Source: Perognathus longimembris pacificus (lineage: Eukaryota; Chordata; Mammalia; Rodentia; Heteromyidae). Taken from it: a stretch of DNA of 64,000 bases. The stretch spans positions 11,546,826 through 11,610,825 of the forward strand of contig NC_063171.1 of the NCBI RefSeq assembly GCF_023159225.1. Direction: 5' to 3'. Shown here one piece after another: positions 25,764 to 35,427 of the stretch (the stretch's first letter is position 1; each line of letters opens with the position of its first letter). The position numbers and the translations under genes are program-made. The notes under the pieces were generated by a model that was not told the origin of the DNA, searched no databases, and worked only from the letters and a program-made list of their open reading frames with translations.

Positions 25764-26165
25764 CTGAATTTAATAGAATAATTTTCTATAAGTACTCACT
25801 GTGTACATTCCTGCATTTGTCTCCCGGTTTTATCTTTTTCTCCAGCCTCCTAGTGTCCTATCTCAAACATGATTGACAGTTCTTTTCAGTACACAAAATT
25901 CTGCCTATTTCCTGATTAAGCCTCTCTGTATTCATTGTACTATACTTCATTTATGTGGTTGGAATTTAGATGCTTATATACACAGACCCATATAGCACAT
26001 TCCTGCTCCTATAAGATATGGAGAAACTTTAAGGAGATACAGAACATCTTTCAAATTTACTCTTACTTTTGAAAGTACTCAAGGACAAACATTTTTAACT
26101 GTGTTTAAAACACTAATTTTAGCAGGCTATAGAAAAGCAGAGAGTTTCACAGTGTGTTGCTATTT

Positions 26166-26218
<53 letters not shown>

Positions 26219-29200
26219 CACATACTCACAGTGACATATCTTGTTTTAATTAACACCAGAGAAAATAACTGGTGTGCACGACACACTATTTTCAGATTTT
26301 CTTTTTTAAACTATGTCAGTTTCTATTTAGAAAGCAGAGAGAGCAACTCTCCCTCCATCCCACTTCCCCCTAAAATAAAGTGAGCTAGTCATTCACAAAT
26401 AACATATTCATAATACTCACATTTTGTTGCCATCAAATTTTCAAACGATTGGGCCCATTCTAAAACTTCTTCCAAAGTGAGGCTTTGAAAAGAAACAAAA
26501 ATCTCTGATTGGGATGAGATATTCTCAAGGTTTGACTGAACTACATAGATCCATGCTCCTTGGAAAATAACTCCAAAATACAATTCTAAGATGCTCTCTT
26601 TATTTGATTATATATTATACATGATTTTGACCAAATTAAGTTAAAATTGAGAAACTAATAAAAAATAAAATGCATTTCAAACCCCAAAATTTAAATCCTT
26701 ATGTATGCATTATGCACATTCTTACATGCAAGGAAGCTCTCATTCCTATATTATGTGTCTAAATATTGTGAAGTTTGTTTGTAAGATCTGCTGAGAATTT
26801 TCCCTGCATTTAATTTTTTAAACATTTACCACCTAAGAAGCAAACAGAGGTCGCGTGCTGGTAGCTCATTCATTCCTCTAATCCTAACTATGCAGGTTGC
26901 TGAGACCAGAGGATAACAGTTAAAAGAAAGCCCAGGTAGAAAAGTCTCTGAGACTCTTATCTCCAGTTATCCACCAGAAAACTGAAGCAGTGCTGTGGCT
27001 CAATTGGTAAGTGAAAAGCTACCTGGGACAATGTCCAGGCCCAGAGTTCAAGCCCTATGACCAACAAAACAAAAACAAACAAACAAGCTAAGCTTCAAAG
27101 CAAGTTACAGTTGCTCTAAGCTGTATAAACATAGTTATTTCTGTTTAGAAATCATGTGAAATATGCTTACTTTTCAGGTTTCACTACTGTTTGATTGGTG
27201 AGCTTCCTAAGGTGAACTAACAGGTGACTGTGTGTTCTCACATACACGTAATTTTGTTTCTTCTCTTTAAAAGTAATTCATATTTTCCTTGCCATACTGC
27301 TTATAGTACATTCTTAATTTTCCTTCTTTTAAGTACTAAAAAATCACTCAAATATGACTGCAGATCGAAGCAAGATTTATCCACTAGATGGACTGTTAGG
27401 GAGTCAGCCCAAAAGTTTGTCTACAGATACAGCTATCTACATTCGATTCTTAATACAATTAAAGAAGATTGGATAAAGAGTTTAGGAAAACGTAATTCCG
27501 ACCATAGAAAGATATGGGTAATCCTTGGAAGATCAAACTCATATGTATCCCAACAGTTTAACTTGTACTGTTTGATCAGAACAGAGGATTAACATTAGGC
27601 TGTATTAAATTTTTAAAAAAGAAAATAAATAAATGAAATGGTTTTAAAAAAATTCCCATGAAAATATCCAACTCTTTGTTCTTTCCTGTCATCAAGAACT
27701 TTAGAAAGAGTAACCTGGAGTAGCTTTTCAACCCAGTGAAATGGAAAGAGCTAGGAATATTTATTCCATTCATTCACATTCTACGGGAAACAATGAAACC
27801 TACAAACTGCTGGGAATCTTAAAATTAGGTATTGGAAATTGTTAGTAAGAGAATTCCTTGACCTCTTAGCTTTGTGACATTTATAGAGCTAGATCATGGT
27901 TAATTATGTTTACAAGTATAGTTGCAAAATGAAATTTGGTTTTATTTGAATCTAATTTTAGCTTTTAATTTATTTTTGACTTCACAAGTTTCCTGGTTGC
28001 CTATGACTATCCAGGTGACTCTGCTGAGAATTATCTTAAGTACGTTTGCCTCTTCCCCATCTGGCTTTCCTCATATAACTTCTATGTTATGTCCCCCCAT
28101 TTCTTACTGGCTAGACAACAGTGAGTAGCATTTGAGATAGCATCCCATTGTGGACAGAAGAATGAAGAGTATTAAAGTCTAAAAGTCTCAATTTCCAATC
28201 CCAGTGTTGTACTTAACATTTGCTAATTGTGGTATACTTGTTTACAAAATTGAGACAAATGTGTTAGTGTCACAGAGTTATCAAGAACATTCTATTTGGG
28301 GGTTAGGAATGTGGCTTAGTGGTAGAGTGCCTCTCATGCATGAAGTCCTGGGTTCAATTCCTCAGCACCACATAAACAGAAAAAGTCAGAAGTGGCTCTA
28401 TGGCTCAAGTGGTAAAATGCTAGCCTTGAGCCAAAATAAGCCAGGGACAGTGTTCAGGCCCTGAGTCCCAAGCTCTAGGACTGGAAAAAAAAAAAAAAAA
28501 AAAAAAGAAGAAGAAGAGGAAATAAAAAAGAAAAAAAAATGACCCCCCCCCCCAGCCCTTCCTCATGGTGTGTCGGTGAAGTAGGTGGAAAAATTGCAAG
28601 TTGTGATGGTGAGACTCCATCGATCATCTGAAGTAAAGTAAGTCAATCTCAGTTCTCCTGCTGTGTCCTTGTGATAGCAGCCTCACCTGATGTGACATAT
28701 ACAGTTCTAGAATGGTCTGTTCTAGCACACTGTAGCGTCTCTGTTTCTACCATCTAGTAGCTTGCAGACATTTTTGGACATTCTGCATGGAACACATGGT
28801 CTAGGAACTCTGGACATTCAGGACGATATGGCCAGAACTAAAACTTGAGCTTACACTAGGTTAAGGCCTCAGGGGAAATGAATAGGAATCTTAAACTTCA
28901 GGGAAGTTTTTGAAATAATACATCTGAATAATTTGTTGTCCTTCCCAACATTTTACTTTTCATTTGAATGTAATCATTATTCTTTTTTACATTCTGTATT
29001 TTTAAAAATATGTTAAAACTTATTTCAGTATTCCTAAGGTTTAGGAAAGACTTTGAGGTGAGCCTAGTCTACATGGCTAAATCCTGTCATAAGCAAATAA
29101 GCTCCAAACACCTTAGATGAGATTCAAAACTTAGTAGGGATCTTATTGCTGGTTTACACTTATAGCCTCCACTTAAAAACACTGATATTTCTTATATGGA

Positions 29201-29853
29201 AGGATTGAATTGTGAAAAACAATTGGGTAAAAAATATATCAGTAATATTAATATTTTTGACAAAGAAAGTTTATAATAAACTTTAAAAATATTTAACTTG
29301 CTGGGCATAGTTGACACCTGCAAGTCTAGCTACAGAAAAGCCTGAGATTTAAGGGCTGAGGTTTGAAACTATTCTGAGCAGAAAAGTTTGTGAAATTCTT
29401 ATCTCCAACTTAAAAAGCCAGCAGTTGAGCTATGGCTCATGTGGTTGAGCCACTAGCCTTGAATGTAGGACCTAACCAAGAGTGAGAGGCCCTGAGTACA
29501 ACGTCAGTACTAGCACACACACAATTTAACATACACACACACACACACATACACACACAAATACACACACACATTTGTCTTGCTGAATTCTTCTGGTATA
29601 AAGAAAAAATAAAGAAAGAGATTCTTAGTGTGATATATGATTGTTCCTCCAGTGGAATTACTCAGATGTAAATACAAATTTTATTTTCTGCTTAAAACAT
29701 ATCAAGAATGTAATTAAAATAAATGTACACCTAGTTAACACATTGTTAAAATGATTTAATATGGTGACAGAATTTCAAGGCTACTTACTTTGAAGGAAAT
29801 CTGTTAGATTCATCTCTGCACACCTTGCAAATCCAGCAATTACGCCTGTTCAT
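6137..29853 (-). CDS. RGS13: RGS13, regulator of G-protein signalling 13 (four coding exons, intact)
   Basis: Coding exons in transcript order are 29789-29853, 26421-26482, 7373-7539 and 6137-6319. They total 65+62+167+183 = 477 nt, or 158 codons plus TAA. Every junction is GT-AG and codons split across exons join correctly (AA|C for Asn, T|AT for Tyr). The product is a short R4-type RGS protein: a Cys-containing N-terminus followed almost directly by the RGS box. Visible box landmarks are LTLEEVLEWAQSFENL, SEENIKFW, QPQSPRE and DSYPRFLKSEMY, which contain residues known in the family to contact the G-alpha switch regions. The known family role is GTPase activation on Gi/Gq alpha subunits in the cytosol and at the membrane. 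RGS13 is known from germinal-centre B cells and mast cells. I assign RGS13 rather than RGS1, RGS18 or RGS21 from the N-terminus (NCWICKVCRDES) and the SNNS end. Introns are about 3.3, 18.9 and 1.05 kb. Untranslated first exons were not found. Confidence 0.95.
6320..7372 (-). other. RGS13 intron 3
   Basis: 1053 bp between the terminal exon acceptor and the exon 3 donor. No repeat recognised apart from a T run near 7080. Confidence 0.9.
7373..7539 (-). CDS. RGS13: RGS13 coding exon 3 (core of RGS box)
   Basis: This 167-nt exon completes a Tyr codon and adds 55 codons running from GPVVYAAYLKMEHSEEN to IYIQPQSPRE. It contains the conserved SEEN/FW segment that touches the G-alpha switch regions in RGS structures. 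The acceptor is ctattttag and the donor GAGAG|gtaata. The segment SRSSRIS carries Ser (TCA) where the human protein, as I remember it, has Trp. Confidence 0.94.
9796..10013 (-). mobile_element. B1-head/Geo-arm SINE
   Basis: The minus-strand right arm (CTGTCCCTGAGCTGTTGCTC, CTCAAGGCTAGCTCTCTACC complement) is joined to a 7SL-like head (complement CTACTCAGGAAGCTGAGATA). A (TTA)n tract is at the tail side, 9779-9796. Confidence 0.8.
10077..10101. repeat. (CA)n microsatellite
   Basis: About 12 CA units. Confidence 0.9.
10852..11070 (+). mobile_element. IDL-Geo SINE (young subfamily)
   Basis: Left tRNA/ID-like half with B box GGTTCGATTCC (10908-10918), right Geo arm, then about 27 A. Exact 11-bp target duplication AAACATGAGCA at 10841-10851 and 11068-11078. 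The CAAGTGGCAGAGTGCTAGCC right-arm landmark is present. Confidence 0.95.
12951..13175 (-). mobile_element. B1-head/Geo-arm SINE
   Basis: Same two-part structure in reverse. A (TC)n tract (12919-12950) abuts the tail. Confidence 0.75.
13997..14010 (+). promoter_or_regulatory. RFX X-box-like motif
   Basis: ATAACCATGGCAAC resembles the RFX consensus (GTTRCC-ATGG-YAAC class). It overlaps the palindrome AACCACGGTGGTT (14008-14020). It lies in RGS13 intron 2. Function unknown. Confidence 0.3.
14824..14881. repeat. TCTG/TCTA tetranucleotide microsatellite
   Basis: Interleaved CTAT, CTGT and CTAC units; imperfect. Confidence 0.85.
15020..15238 (-). mobile_element. L1 ORF2 fragment, left part
   Basis: Resembles the complement of mammalian L1 ORF2 (the segment with ATTCAGCAGTTATGCTATCT and TTGTTGGAGGAC). 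It is diverged and interrupted by the ERV at 15238. The left limit is approximate. Confidence 0.7.
15239..15495 (+). repeat. 5' LTR
   Basis: 257 bp beginning TGTAAGCTTATAG and ending TGTCCTTTCA. The TATA-like box at the matching position is degraded to TATAGA (15351-15356). The polyadenylation signal AATAAA is at 15429-15434. It aligns along its full length with 21364-21620. Confidence 0.95.
15497..15514 (+). promoter_or_regulatory. Retroviral primer-binding-site-like sequence
   Basis: TGGTGCAGAACCCAGGAG starts two bases after the 5' LTR, the expected place for tRNA priming. It most resembles the complement of a tRNA-Phe 3' end with a one-base deletion and a few changes. A tRNA-Gly match over the first seven bases is an alternative. 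The tRNA assignment is tentative. Confidence 0.6.
15515..15952 (+). promoter_or_regulatory. Retroviral leader: splice-donor candidate, palindrome, stem-loops
   Basis: The noncoding leader between PBS and gag. A splice-donor-like GGTAAGTGA has its GT at 15676-15677. An 18-bp direct repeat (CATAGGGCCACAGGGCCA) is at 15723-15740 and 15803-15820. A perfect 12-bp palindrome CTTGGCGCCAAG is at 15765-15776. Possible stems are CTCGG/CCGAG (15830-15840) and CAGTGAT/ATCACTG (15844-15850 with 15866-15872). Known retroviral leaders use such palindromes for genome dimerisation and packaging; that role here is inferred. Confidence 0.6.
15953..17717 (+). pseudogene. gag: ERV gag (frameshifted)
   Basis: The start reads MGGAQSN, so Gly2 is a myristoylation candidate as in gammaretroviral matrix proteins. 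The coding path changes frame twice, around 16093-16186 and again near the G-rich run at 16385-16400. The last segment (from about 16395) is open for 440 codons. It holds a capsid-like region (about residues 110-330) and a nucleocapsid with zinc knuckles at 17463-17504 and 17520-17561 (both C-x2-C-x4-H-x4-C) and 17589-17630, where the last Cys is Tyr. A Leu-Pro-Pro-Tyr near 16330 resembles a late-domain motif but is not a canonical PPxY. The reading frame ends in TGA at 17715-17717, in phase with pro. Confidence 0.9.
17718..18070 (+). pseudogene. pro: ERV protease region (in-frame stop)
   Basis: It continues in the same frame as gag after TGA. The aspartic-protease active-site motif LVDTGAS is encoded from about 17808. 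A TAA at 17856-17858 breaks the frame shortly after, and the same frame then stays open into pol. The gag-stop-pro arrangement without frame change is the gammaretroviral layout, where some product arises by stop-codon readthrough. The protein is not intact here. Confidence 0.85.
18071..20180 (+). pseudogene. pol: ERV reverse transcriptase and RNase H region
   Basis: RT landmarks are visible in order: NAPILAVAKPNGS, LDLKDAFFTIP (one catalytic Asp), LPQGFQDSP and YVDDLLL (the catalytic pair, 18731-18748). RNase H shows FTDGSY, the QQAEL Glu and YTDS. Breaks are a frameshift near 18335-18345, TAG at 18410-18412, TGA at 18680-18682, TGA at 18752-18754 just after YVDD, and another frameshift near 19855. 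The longest open run is 18755-19888. The catalytic residues are preserved although the frame is destroyed, suggesting inactivation by drift after insertion. Confidence 0.9.
20181..21203 (+). pseudogene. pol: ERV integrase region
   Basis: The zinc-binding CKVCQK lies near 20250, after TAG stops at 20188-20190 and 20230-20232. The catalytic core has VDFTH (first Asp). The second catalytic position reads TNNGPEF, where the family has Asp-Asn-Gly, so the Asp is replaced by Asn. The Glu-containing GKVERAN lies in another frame after a shift near 20570. Another break lies between 20818 and 20928. The C-terminal part has KWDGPYPV, the GPY/F module typical of gammaretroviral integrases, and HIHNVKRH. 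Confidence 0.9.
21204..21352 (+). other. Short region in place of env
   Basis: About 150 bp separate the end of pol from the polypurine tract. A 74-codon ORF (21211-21435) crosses it and runs into the LTR. I see no signal peptide, fusion peptide, immunosuppressive-type segment or membrane span. It could be a leftover of an env tail after deletion, or noncoding sequence of an element that never had env. Confidence 0.5.
21353..21363 (+). promoter_or_regulatory. Polypurine tract
   Basis: AAAGGGGGGAA directly abuts the 3' LTR, the position and composition expected of the primer for plus-strand DNA synthesis. Confidence 0.85.
21364..21620 (+). repeat. 3' LTR
   Basis: 257 bp. By eye it has about 13 substitutions and two 1-bp indels relative to the 5' LTR, roughly 5% divergence. 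It keeps TATAAA at 21475-21480 and AATAAA at 21554-21559, so its core promoter looks better preserved than that of the 5' copy. Confidence 0.95.
21621..21800 (-). mobile_element. L1 ORF2 fragment, right part
   Basis: Continues the L1 similarity on the other side of the ERV (AATTTTGGTAGGCTACATG, then TAGTAATTTATCC), as expected if the provirus landed in an existing L1 copy. The right limit is unclear. Confidence 0.7.
23314..23519 (-). mobile_element. IDL-Geo SINE (young subfamily)
   Basis: Minus-strand copy with poly(T) at its left end. Target duplication TAGAACATTATTA at 23301-23313 and 23521-23533. It lies in RGS13 intron 2, inverted relative to the copy at 10852. Confidence 0.95.
24561..24783 (+). 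mobile_element. B1-head/Geo-arm SINE (diverged)
   Basis: Head CTCACACCTGTAATTGTAGC, right arm AGCTGTGGCTCAAATGACAG. It ends directly in a (CA)n tract at 24784-24817. Confidence 0.65.
24784..24817. repeat. (CA)n microsatellite at SINE tail
   Basis: GCAC units leading into about 13 CA units. Confidence 0.9.
25722..25763. repeat. (CA)n-(TA)n compound microsatellite
   Basis: A CA run joined to a TA run. Confidence 0.9.
26168..26216. repeat. (TA)n microsatellite near RGS13 exon 2
   Basis: About 24 uninterrupted AT units, about 205 bp into intron 2 from the exon 2 donor. Confidence 0.95.
26421..26482 (-). CDS. RGS13: RGS13 coding exon 2
   Basis: This 62-nt exon supplies one base finishing an Asn codon, then 20 codons (LTLEEVLEWAQSFENLMATK) and one base of the next Tyr codon. 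It encodes the first helices of the RGS box. The acceptor is cttttcaaag and the donor AAAAT|gtgagt. A (TA)n tract lies about 200 bp inside the following intron. Confidence 0.93.
26848..27085 (+). mobile_element. B1-head/Geo-arm SINE
   Basis: Head with CTCTTATCTCCAGTTATCCA, right arm TGCTGTGGCTCAATTGGTAA and CCCAGAGTTCAAGCCC, tail of CAAA units. It lies in RGS13 intron 1. Confidence 0.75.
28298..28540 (+). mobile_element. IDL-Geo SINE (older, diverged)
   Basis: Both halves are recognisable but many CpG-type and other changes are present. The tail is an A-rich/AAG run followed by a C run (28540-28553). It lies in RGS13 intron 1. Confidence 0.85.
29300..29514 (+). mobile_element. B1-head/Geo-arm SINE
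   Basis: Head GCTGGGCATAGTTGACACCT, right arm GAGCTATGGCTCATGTGGTT. A long (CA)n-type tail runs from 29515 to 29573. Confidence 0.75.
29515..29573. repeat. (CA)n-rich tract at SINE tail
   Basis: Interrupted CA repeats in RGS13 intron 1, about 215 bp from the start-codon exon. Confidence 0.9.
29789..29853 (-). CDS. RGS13: RGS13 coding exon 1 (start codon exon)
   Basis: The exon encodes 21 codons plus 2 nt, beginning MNRRNCWICKVCRDESNR. The ATG (29851-29853) has A at -3, an adequate Kozak context. Only four untranslated bases (29854-29857) separate it from an acceptor reading TTTAG, so the 5' leader must come from one or more upstream exons at higher coordinates. The donor is AA|gtaagt at 29788. 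Three cysteines in the first 12 residues are a candidate lipid-modification or metal-binding cluster, as in other small R4 RGS proteins; that is inference. Confidence 0.93.
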
Positions 29854-31004
29854 TTTCCTAAAGCACATGTATAATTTAGTCATGAAGGTATTTACATGTT
29901 ATTCAATTTTTGAATCATATACAAAATTAAGAATTATGAAAAATAAGGAAAGATTCTCTAAGTTACTGAGGTGTAATTACAGTGGGCATAAGGAGAAGAG
30001 GGGAACAATATGACCCATCTCTCAACTGTAGTCTATATGAACTTGGATGATTAAATGTCTAAGGGACTTTATAACTTATCCAACTTCTCATTAAATAGGG
30101 TTCTAAAAATATAGAACTCTCCAAATTATCTTTTTATAGTTCAGTGACAATGAATTCATCGACTCTTTAACTCTTCCTTTTTTGGACAGTTCTTATTTTA
30201 AAAAGCGTTCTTGGTACATAAAACAAAAAATTTGCCTCTTTGTAATTAACCAAGTAGAATAGTACAGATGGCTAAAGAAAGTTCACAATGTATTTATTCT
30301 GTGATTGGTGATTTTTATAACATTTACCCATTCTGAAAATAGTGATTTTGATTTTAAAATTCAGATGTGGCTTACTCATCTCTGGTACCTTTATATAGCA
30401 TTACATGTCTCAAGTATTTTTTGACTCAGGATTTTGAGAAAACACCTTATTCCTTTGCTAGGAATAAGTAAACTCACACTTAATAGTGAAGGCTGGAAAT
30501 GGTTTGCTAAGTTTAAAGAGATTTTTCACAATGAATCATTAAGGAAAAGAGCAGTTCGTTTTTATGTGTCTTTATTGGTTCATTCAAAAGAAGTACTGAA
30601 TACTTGCATGACAAAGTCTTGTTGCTAGTGAGTGAGCTTGTTTTCCTCTTCCTGTGTTCACTGACAGGCAATTAGACTACAGATGAAACTCTAAACCAGG
30701 AAGTTCAAGGGCCATTAGTAAACACAGGAAAGTCTAGTCACTTCTCTACATAAGTGATATAGGTCCCACATTAAGGGCTTAGAAAATCATTGAAGGGTTT
30801 AAAATTTAGAATTTTCATGCAAACATTTGAAATTGGCTTTGTGACTAGAGGAAATTATAGAGTGGAAATAGTGGGATTTGGTACAACGCTTTGGCGGAAT
30901 TGCAGGTGTCCATGCTGGGGGCAGTAAGGAAGAAGAAGTAGAAGAAGAGGGGAGGAGATATATGATTTTATTTGTATATTGGATACAAAAGGCAAGAAGA
31001 AGGC

Positions 31005-31108
31005 TAAATTCAGTGGATCAGCCTCTAATCTCACCTACAAGGAAGGCAGTGACAGAGGGGTTAGCAATTCAAGACCAAGCTAGGTTTAGTGAGACCATAT
31101 CTTAACAA
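31005..31108 (+). mobile_element. B1-like SINE fragment (old)
   Basis: Contains GGTTAGCAATTCAAGACCAA and AGTGAGACCATATCTTA, diverged B1/7SL-like sequence. Confidence 0.5.
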
Positions 31109-31124
31109 TCACGCTGTTGATAAG

Positions 31125-31335
31125 TGGTGTGTGACTGTTATATTAGATATTTGGAAGATATATGTAGGAGGAATGCAGACCAGTCTGGCCTGTGTAAAAA
31201 GCAAGTAGCTATCTGAAAATAACTTAAAGCAAAATGGGCTGAAGGTATTGGTCAAAGAGTAGAGGTTCTTTTTTCTAGTGCAAGCCCTTAAGTTCAAACT
31301 CCAGTGCCATAAACAAACAACAATAACAAAGCTGA
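31125..31335 (+). mobile_element. B1-ID dimer-like SINE (old)
   Basis: A B1-like part (ACCAGTCTGGCCTGTGT) is followed by an ID-like unit (GGGCTGAAGG, then AAGTTCAAACTCCAGTGCC) and an A-rich tail, like the B1-dID family of rodents. Diverged, so the family call is tentative. Confidence 0.5.
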
Positions 31336-34300
31336 GAGAAGTAAAACAAACGAGCAAACCATTAGAACTCATTGGCACATTGGCTACAGACGGTGAGAGG
31401 AAGAAAAGAAACTAGTTGGAGGGTATATTAATACATATGTAGAAGGAACTAACAAAAAACAAGATATTAGAAAAGAGTGTAATTTAACAAAAGAAGACAG
31501 CACAAAATAGTGTATTAGTGTACAAATAAGCATCTTAGAAGGAAGACTATGAAAGAGAAGCTTGAAGGAGAAAAACCAGAATAATGTGCTCTCAGAGAAC
31601 GTAATGATATGCTTATTGAAAAAGAATGACTGACCAATGGAAGTCTTAAAAACCAAGAGGAGAATAAGAAAATAAATATCTAAAAGAAACTATCAATATA
31701 AAGTTGTGCAGTGAGAGTAGGACAGAAAAACTATGGAAGAAAACAAGTGGAGATGAAACCCAGGCCATTTACAGCTAAATGCAATTTATATGTCATCTTT
31801 TCTACCAACTTACTATATCCCTTCCATTCTTTTCCCTTTTCTCACTCCGTCTATTATTCTTTCTTGTCTTTTGTCAAAATTGTTGACAGATTGGAAGAGT
31901 AGGGACAGAGAAAGAGGATTATTGCTTTCTCATTCTGAATTTATGTAGGTGATGATTTTTTTTCCCCTGAAAACTCTGCAATGGGACTGAAGATGGCAAG
32001 TGGTAGCCATGATAAGTGAAGAAAGGCTAAGTGCTCACTCAAGTATATTTGGAGGTTTGGAGAAAACAAAACAAAGCAAATAAAAAAGAAACATGATAGG
32101 TGTGTTCTCATCAATTGCCATATATATTTCCACTGCAAGTAATAACAATTATAAAGCTAAATACCTCTACAGAAAATAATAAAATATAAAGGGGGATTCA
32201 TCACTCTTTTGATAGGCTCAAAGTAGTTTATACAGAAATGAATTTATTATAGGGAAATGTCTTTGTAGCTAGATTTTTGATGACTTTAAATACAATATTA
32301 AGTTGGTGAACCCCAAGTTATTGATCATGGTAATTCACTGAGGTCTTTAAATGACCGTAAAATAAAAACAAAGATAAATCTGATAGAAAATATTTAACAT
32401 TGGAATAATTGAGCCTAAAAAAACTGTCTGGTGACTGGCTGTTCACAATGAGTTGTGTATAATTGGACACTGAGCTATACTAGTATAGTTCAAGTTTCAA
32501 AATTTCTCATCTTTGTGATTGATGACTTTCAGGATGTAGTTAGCCAATATCTATCGGTTATTATCTAAGTGGGAAGATGATATGAATTTTACTTTCTTCT
32601 ACATTTTATATCAGTGTAATTAATTATCCCTTGCCATCTGGTAGAACCTGATTTCTCCTATGTTCTTTTTATTTATCAATGGATTTTTGTATTGCATTCT
32701 CTCTTCACTTGATCTACTAGAATCCTAGGCATACATTTTGATCTTTTTGTTGTTGTGGATTCTTGTATCTAGTTAACTGTGTATAGATTATCATATTCAT
32801 TCTAACATTCATGGAGTTGTCTGGTTAACATATTCTTTCTCTCATGACATGTTAACATGAAACACTCACTGAAATCAAAAGCAAAAATACAATAAAGGTT
32901 CTTTCTGGATGAACTTGAGCATAGGGGCATCTGAGTTCTCATAAGAGGAGTGAAGGCACATTCAAGTAAATTTCATCTTTGGAAGCAGAAAGACCAACAC
33001 ACTTAACTTTTTATAAGCGCTCATATTCTTTATTTCCTTTTCTCTAAAATGGAACAAGAAATGCAATTGAAAAATGAAAGCTTTCAGTTCCAGTCTATAT
33101 GATCTTCTTTTAGTGTTTTCTGCTTTGTCACTCAGGAAGTATTTATGATAAGTTCTTTTGTTTGCACAGGAAATACATATTCTGTCACATTACATTTCAA
33201 CTAACATCTCCAGGTTTTTTTTTATTAACCTTATTCATCCTTTAAATGTGAATATACTCTCTAGAATCATTCTCTTCATTTTGTTCCCCCGTATTTCTAT
33301 TATTCATAATATTTAGTGGCTGATAGGCTTTAGAGACAGGTAAATCTGTTACAGATGCACACTGCTCAAAAAGTGTGTAGTTCTGAGGAGAGAAATCTTC
33401 CAGATGAGTTTTATTTCTCCAGATGTGTTCTGATACAACTCTGTCTTATTGTGGGAAGGATGATAAGACTGTACAGGCAGATTGTCCCATATTGAACAGT
33501 ATGTAATCTCCACTCTTACAGATATGCCTGATGGAAAATGAGAGAGGAAGCCAAGAATCATATAGATAATGCTTGTCAACTATGGGTAACAAACAGGGCT
33601 CTGTGTATGTGGTGGAAATGTTTCCAAACTGTAGCAAAAGGTCTGTAGAGACCAGTAATAAACCTGTGCTCACTTACATGATTGATTGCTGGTCCAAGCC
33701 AGCAATTCATTACTTGGACAACTTTGGAAAAAGAGTTGAAAAAGAAACCAAACCATACATATATAGACAGATATGCATATAATTAATGTTATGTATATTT
33801 CTAACCTATTATGCATACTAAATGAAAACTATTGTGTTTAAATGTCACTTAGCAATAATATATGTTTATTTTTATTTGCTTTCCAGTATTTTAAGTCAAA
33901 TGTTCAGATTATTAGGTTATAAAATACAAATATAATATAATGACATAAAACTAGCATGAATTAGAATTTAGAAAACATTTAGTAAAATAATTACACATGA
34001 AAAGTATCCGGCATAAACAAAGGGACCACGGATATGGTGCTTTATAAAGTTCTCTAATTTTCCATTGCCTTAAGAAATGGAAATCATTGGATATTATCAT
34101 GGTGACTGGAGTTCCGCTCCCTGGTACTGGCCACCACCTGGTGCCCTGCTGTTGTCTATTATGATTTCTGCAACGCAGTGTTTAGTCACATGCCTGTGTT
34201 TCTTTCCTTTCTGCTGATCACTGCTAGATTCACACTCACCATGCACCAGTGCTTTGGAATGTCAGAAAAACAATCCTGTCTCTTCTCAGTGCCTTCAGCT

Positions 34301-35086
34301 CTAAATAGAGAGGTAAACTCATAAATGTTTAACCTTGGCACAAGATTCAGACTGGCCACTGGATTTTCATTAATTATTCCATCTAAAACACTGATAAAAT
34401 TACAGGAACATAATAGTTATTCAATACTTAAACGTAAAGGAAATCATAGATTAAAGGGGCAACACAAAACAAATGTTTCAATATAATCTTGGAAGATAGA
34501 AAGCAGATGGGAAAAAGTAATTAAAATTTCCCTACCTCTAAAATGAGAAAAGAAAATTCAGTTTTTGGAATTTCATCTGACTAAATGAAGAACATATAAT
34601 TCAGTCTGAGGACGAAGAATTTCCCAAATAGCTATTTACAAAATAACTCTTACTTAAAAAAAAAATGTCTGCAATCCTGCACTCAACAACATATGTCATT
34701 AAGAAATTTCTGTCTATAGTTATACCAAAATGTGGAGGGCAGTGTGAAGTGTACTTGCATTTATAACTGAAAAGTGTGTGTGTGAGTGAGTGTGTGTGTG
34801 AGCGCACATGTGTTACTAGGACTTGAAGTCAGGTCTTTCAGGCCTCTCAGAGCTCTACCATTTAAGTCAGACTTTCACTTTTGTCTTCTTCCCGGTTCAT
34901 TGGCAATGAGAGCCTTTCAGATTTTTCTGCTATGGCTTCCTGCAAACCCAAATCCTCAGATACCATCCTTCCAAGTAACTATTATGACAAGCATGAGCCA
35001 CCAGAACCTGGATATTATTGAAAATTTCAAACAACAAGAACAACCAGAAAGGGTAACATCTAAATTTTTAAAAAGAGGGTTTTCCA

Positions 35087-35299
35087 GGGCTGGGAATATG
35101 GCCTAGTGGCAAGAGTGCTTGCCTGGTATGCATGAAGCTCTGGGTTCGATTCCCCAGCACCACATATATAGAAAAAACGGCCAGAAGTGGCGCTATGGCT
35201 CAAGTGGCAGAGTGCTAGCCTTGAGCAAAAAGAAGCCAGGGACAGTGCTCAGGCCCTGAGTCCAAGGCCCACGACTGGCCTAAAAAAAAAAAAAAAAAG
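35087..35299 (+). mobile_element. IDL-Geo SINE (second subfamily)
   Basis: Exact 16-bp target duplication AAAAGAGGGTTTTCCA at 35071-35086 and 35300-35315. It has the GGTATGCATGAAGC variant in the left half. Confidence 0.95.
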
Positions 35300-35427
35300 A
35301 AAAGAGGGTTTTCCAAAGGGTAATATCTAAATTTTTTAAAGTATAATTTTTAGGGTCAGGATCAACTGGCACATTCTCTAGGGAAACTTCTTTTAATTAG
35401 ATTAAAAAACAAAACAAAGTATATTTT

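Larger units (their letters stand above)
7540..26420 (-). other. RGS13 intron 2
   Basis: 18,881 bp. It contains the ERV with its L1 host fragment, two IDL-Geo SINEs, three B1/Geo SINEs and several microsatellites. The stretches 7540-9778, 11079-12918, 13176-15019, 21801-23300, 23534-24560 and 24818-26167 show no gene or family I recognise. Confidence 0.85.
26483..29788 (-). other. RGS13 intron 1 (between coding exons)
   Basis: 3306 bp with two B1/Geo SINEs, one old IDL-Geo SINE and a CA-rich tract. 27086-28297 is unique-looking. A 122-codon plus-strand ORF (27224-27592) has no recognisable family and is probably chance. Confidence 0.85.
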
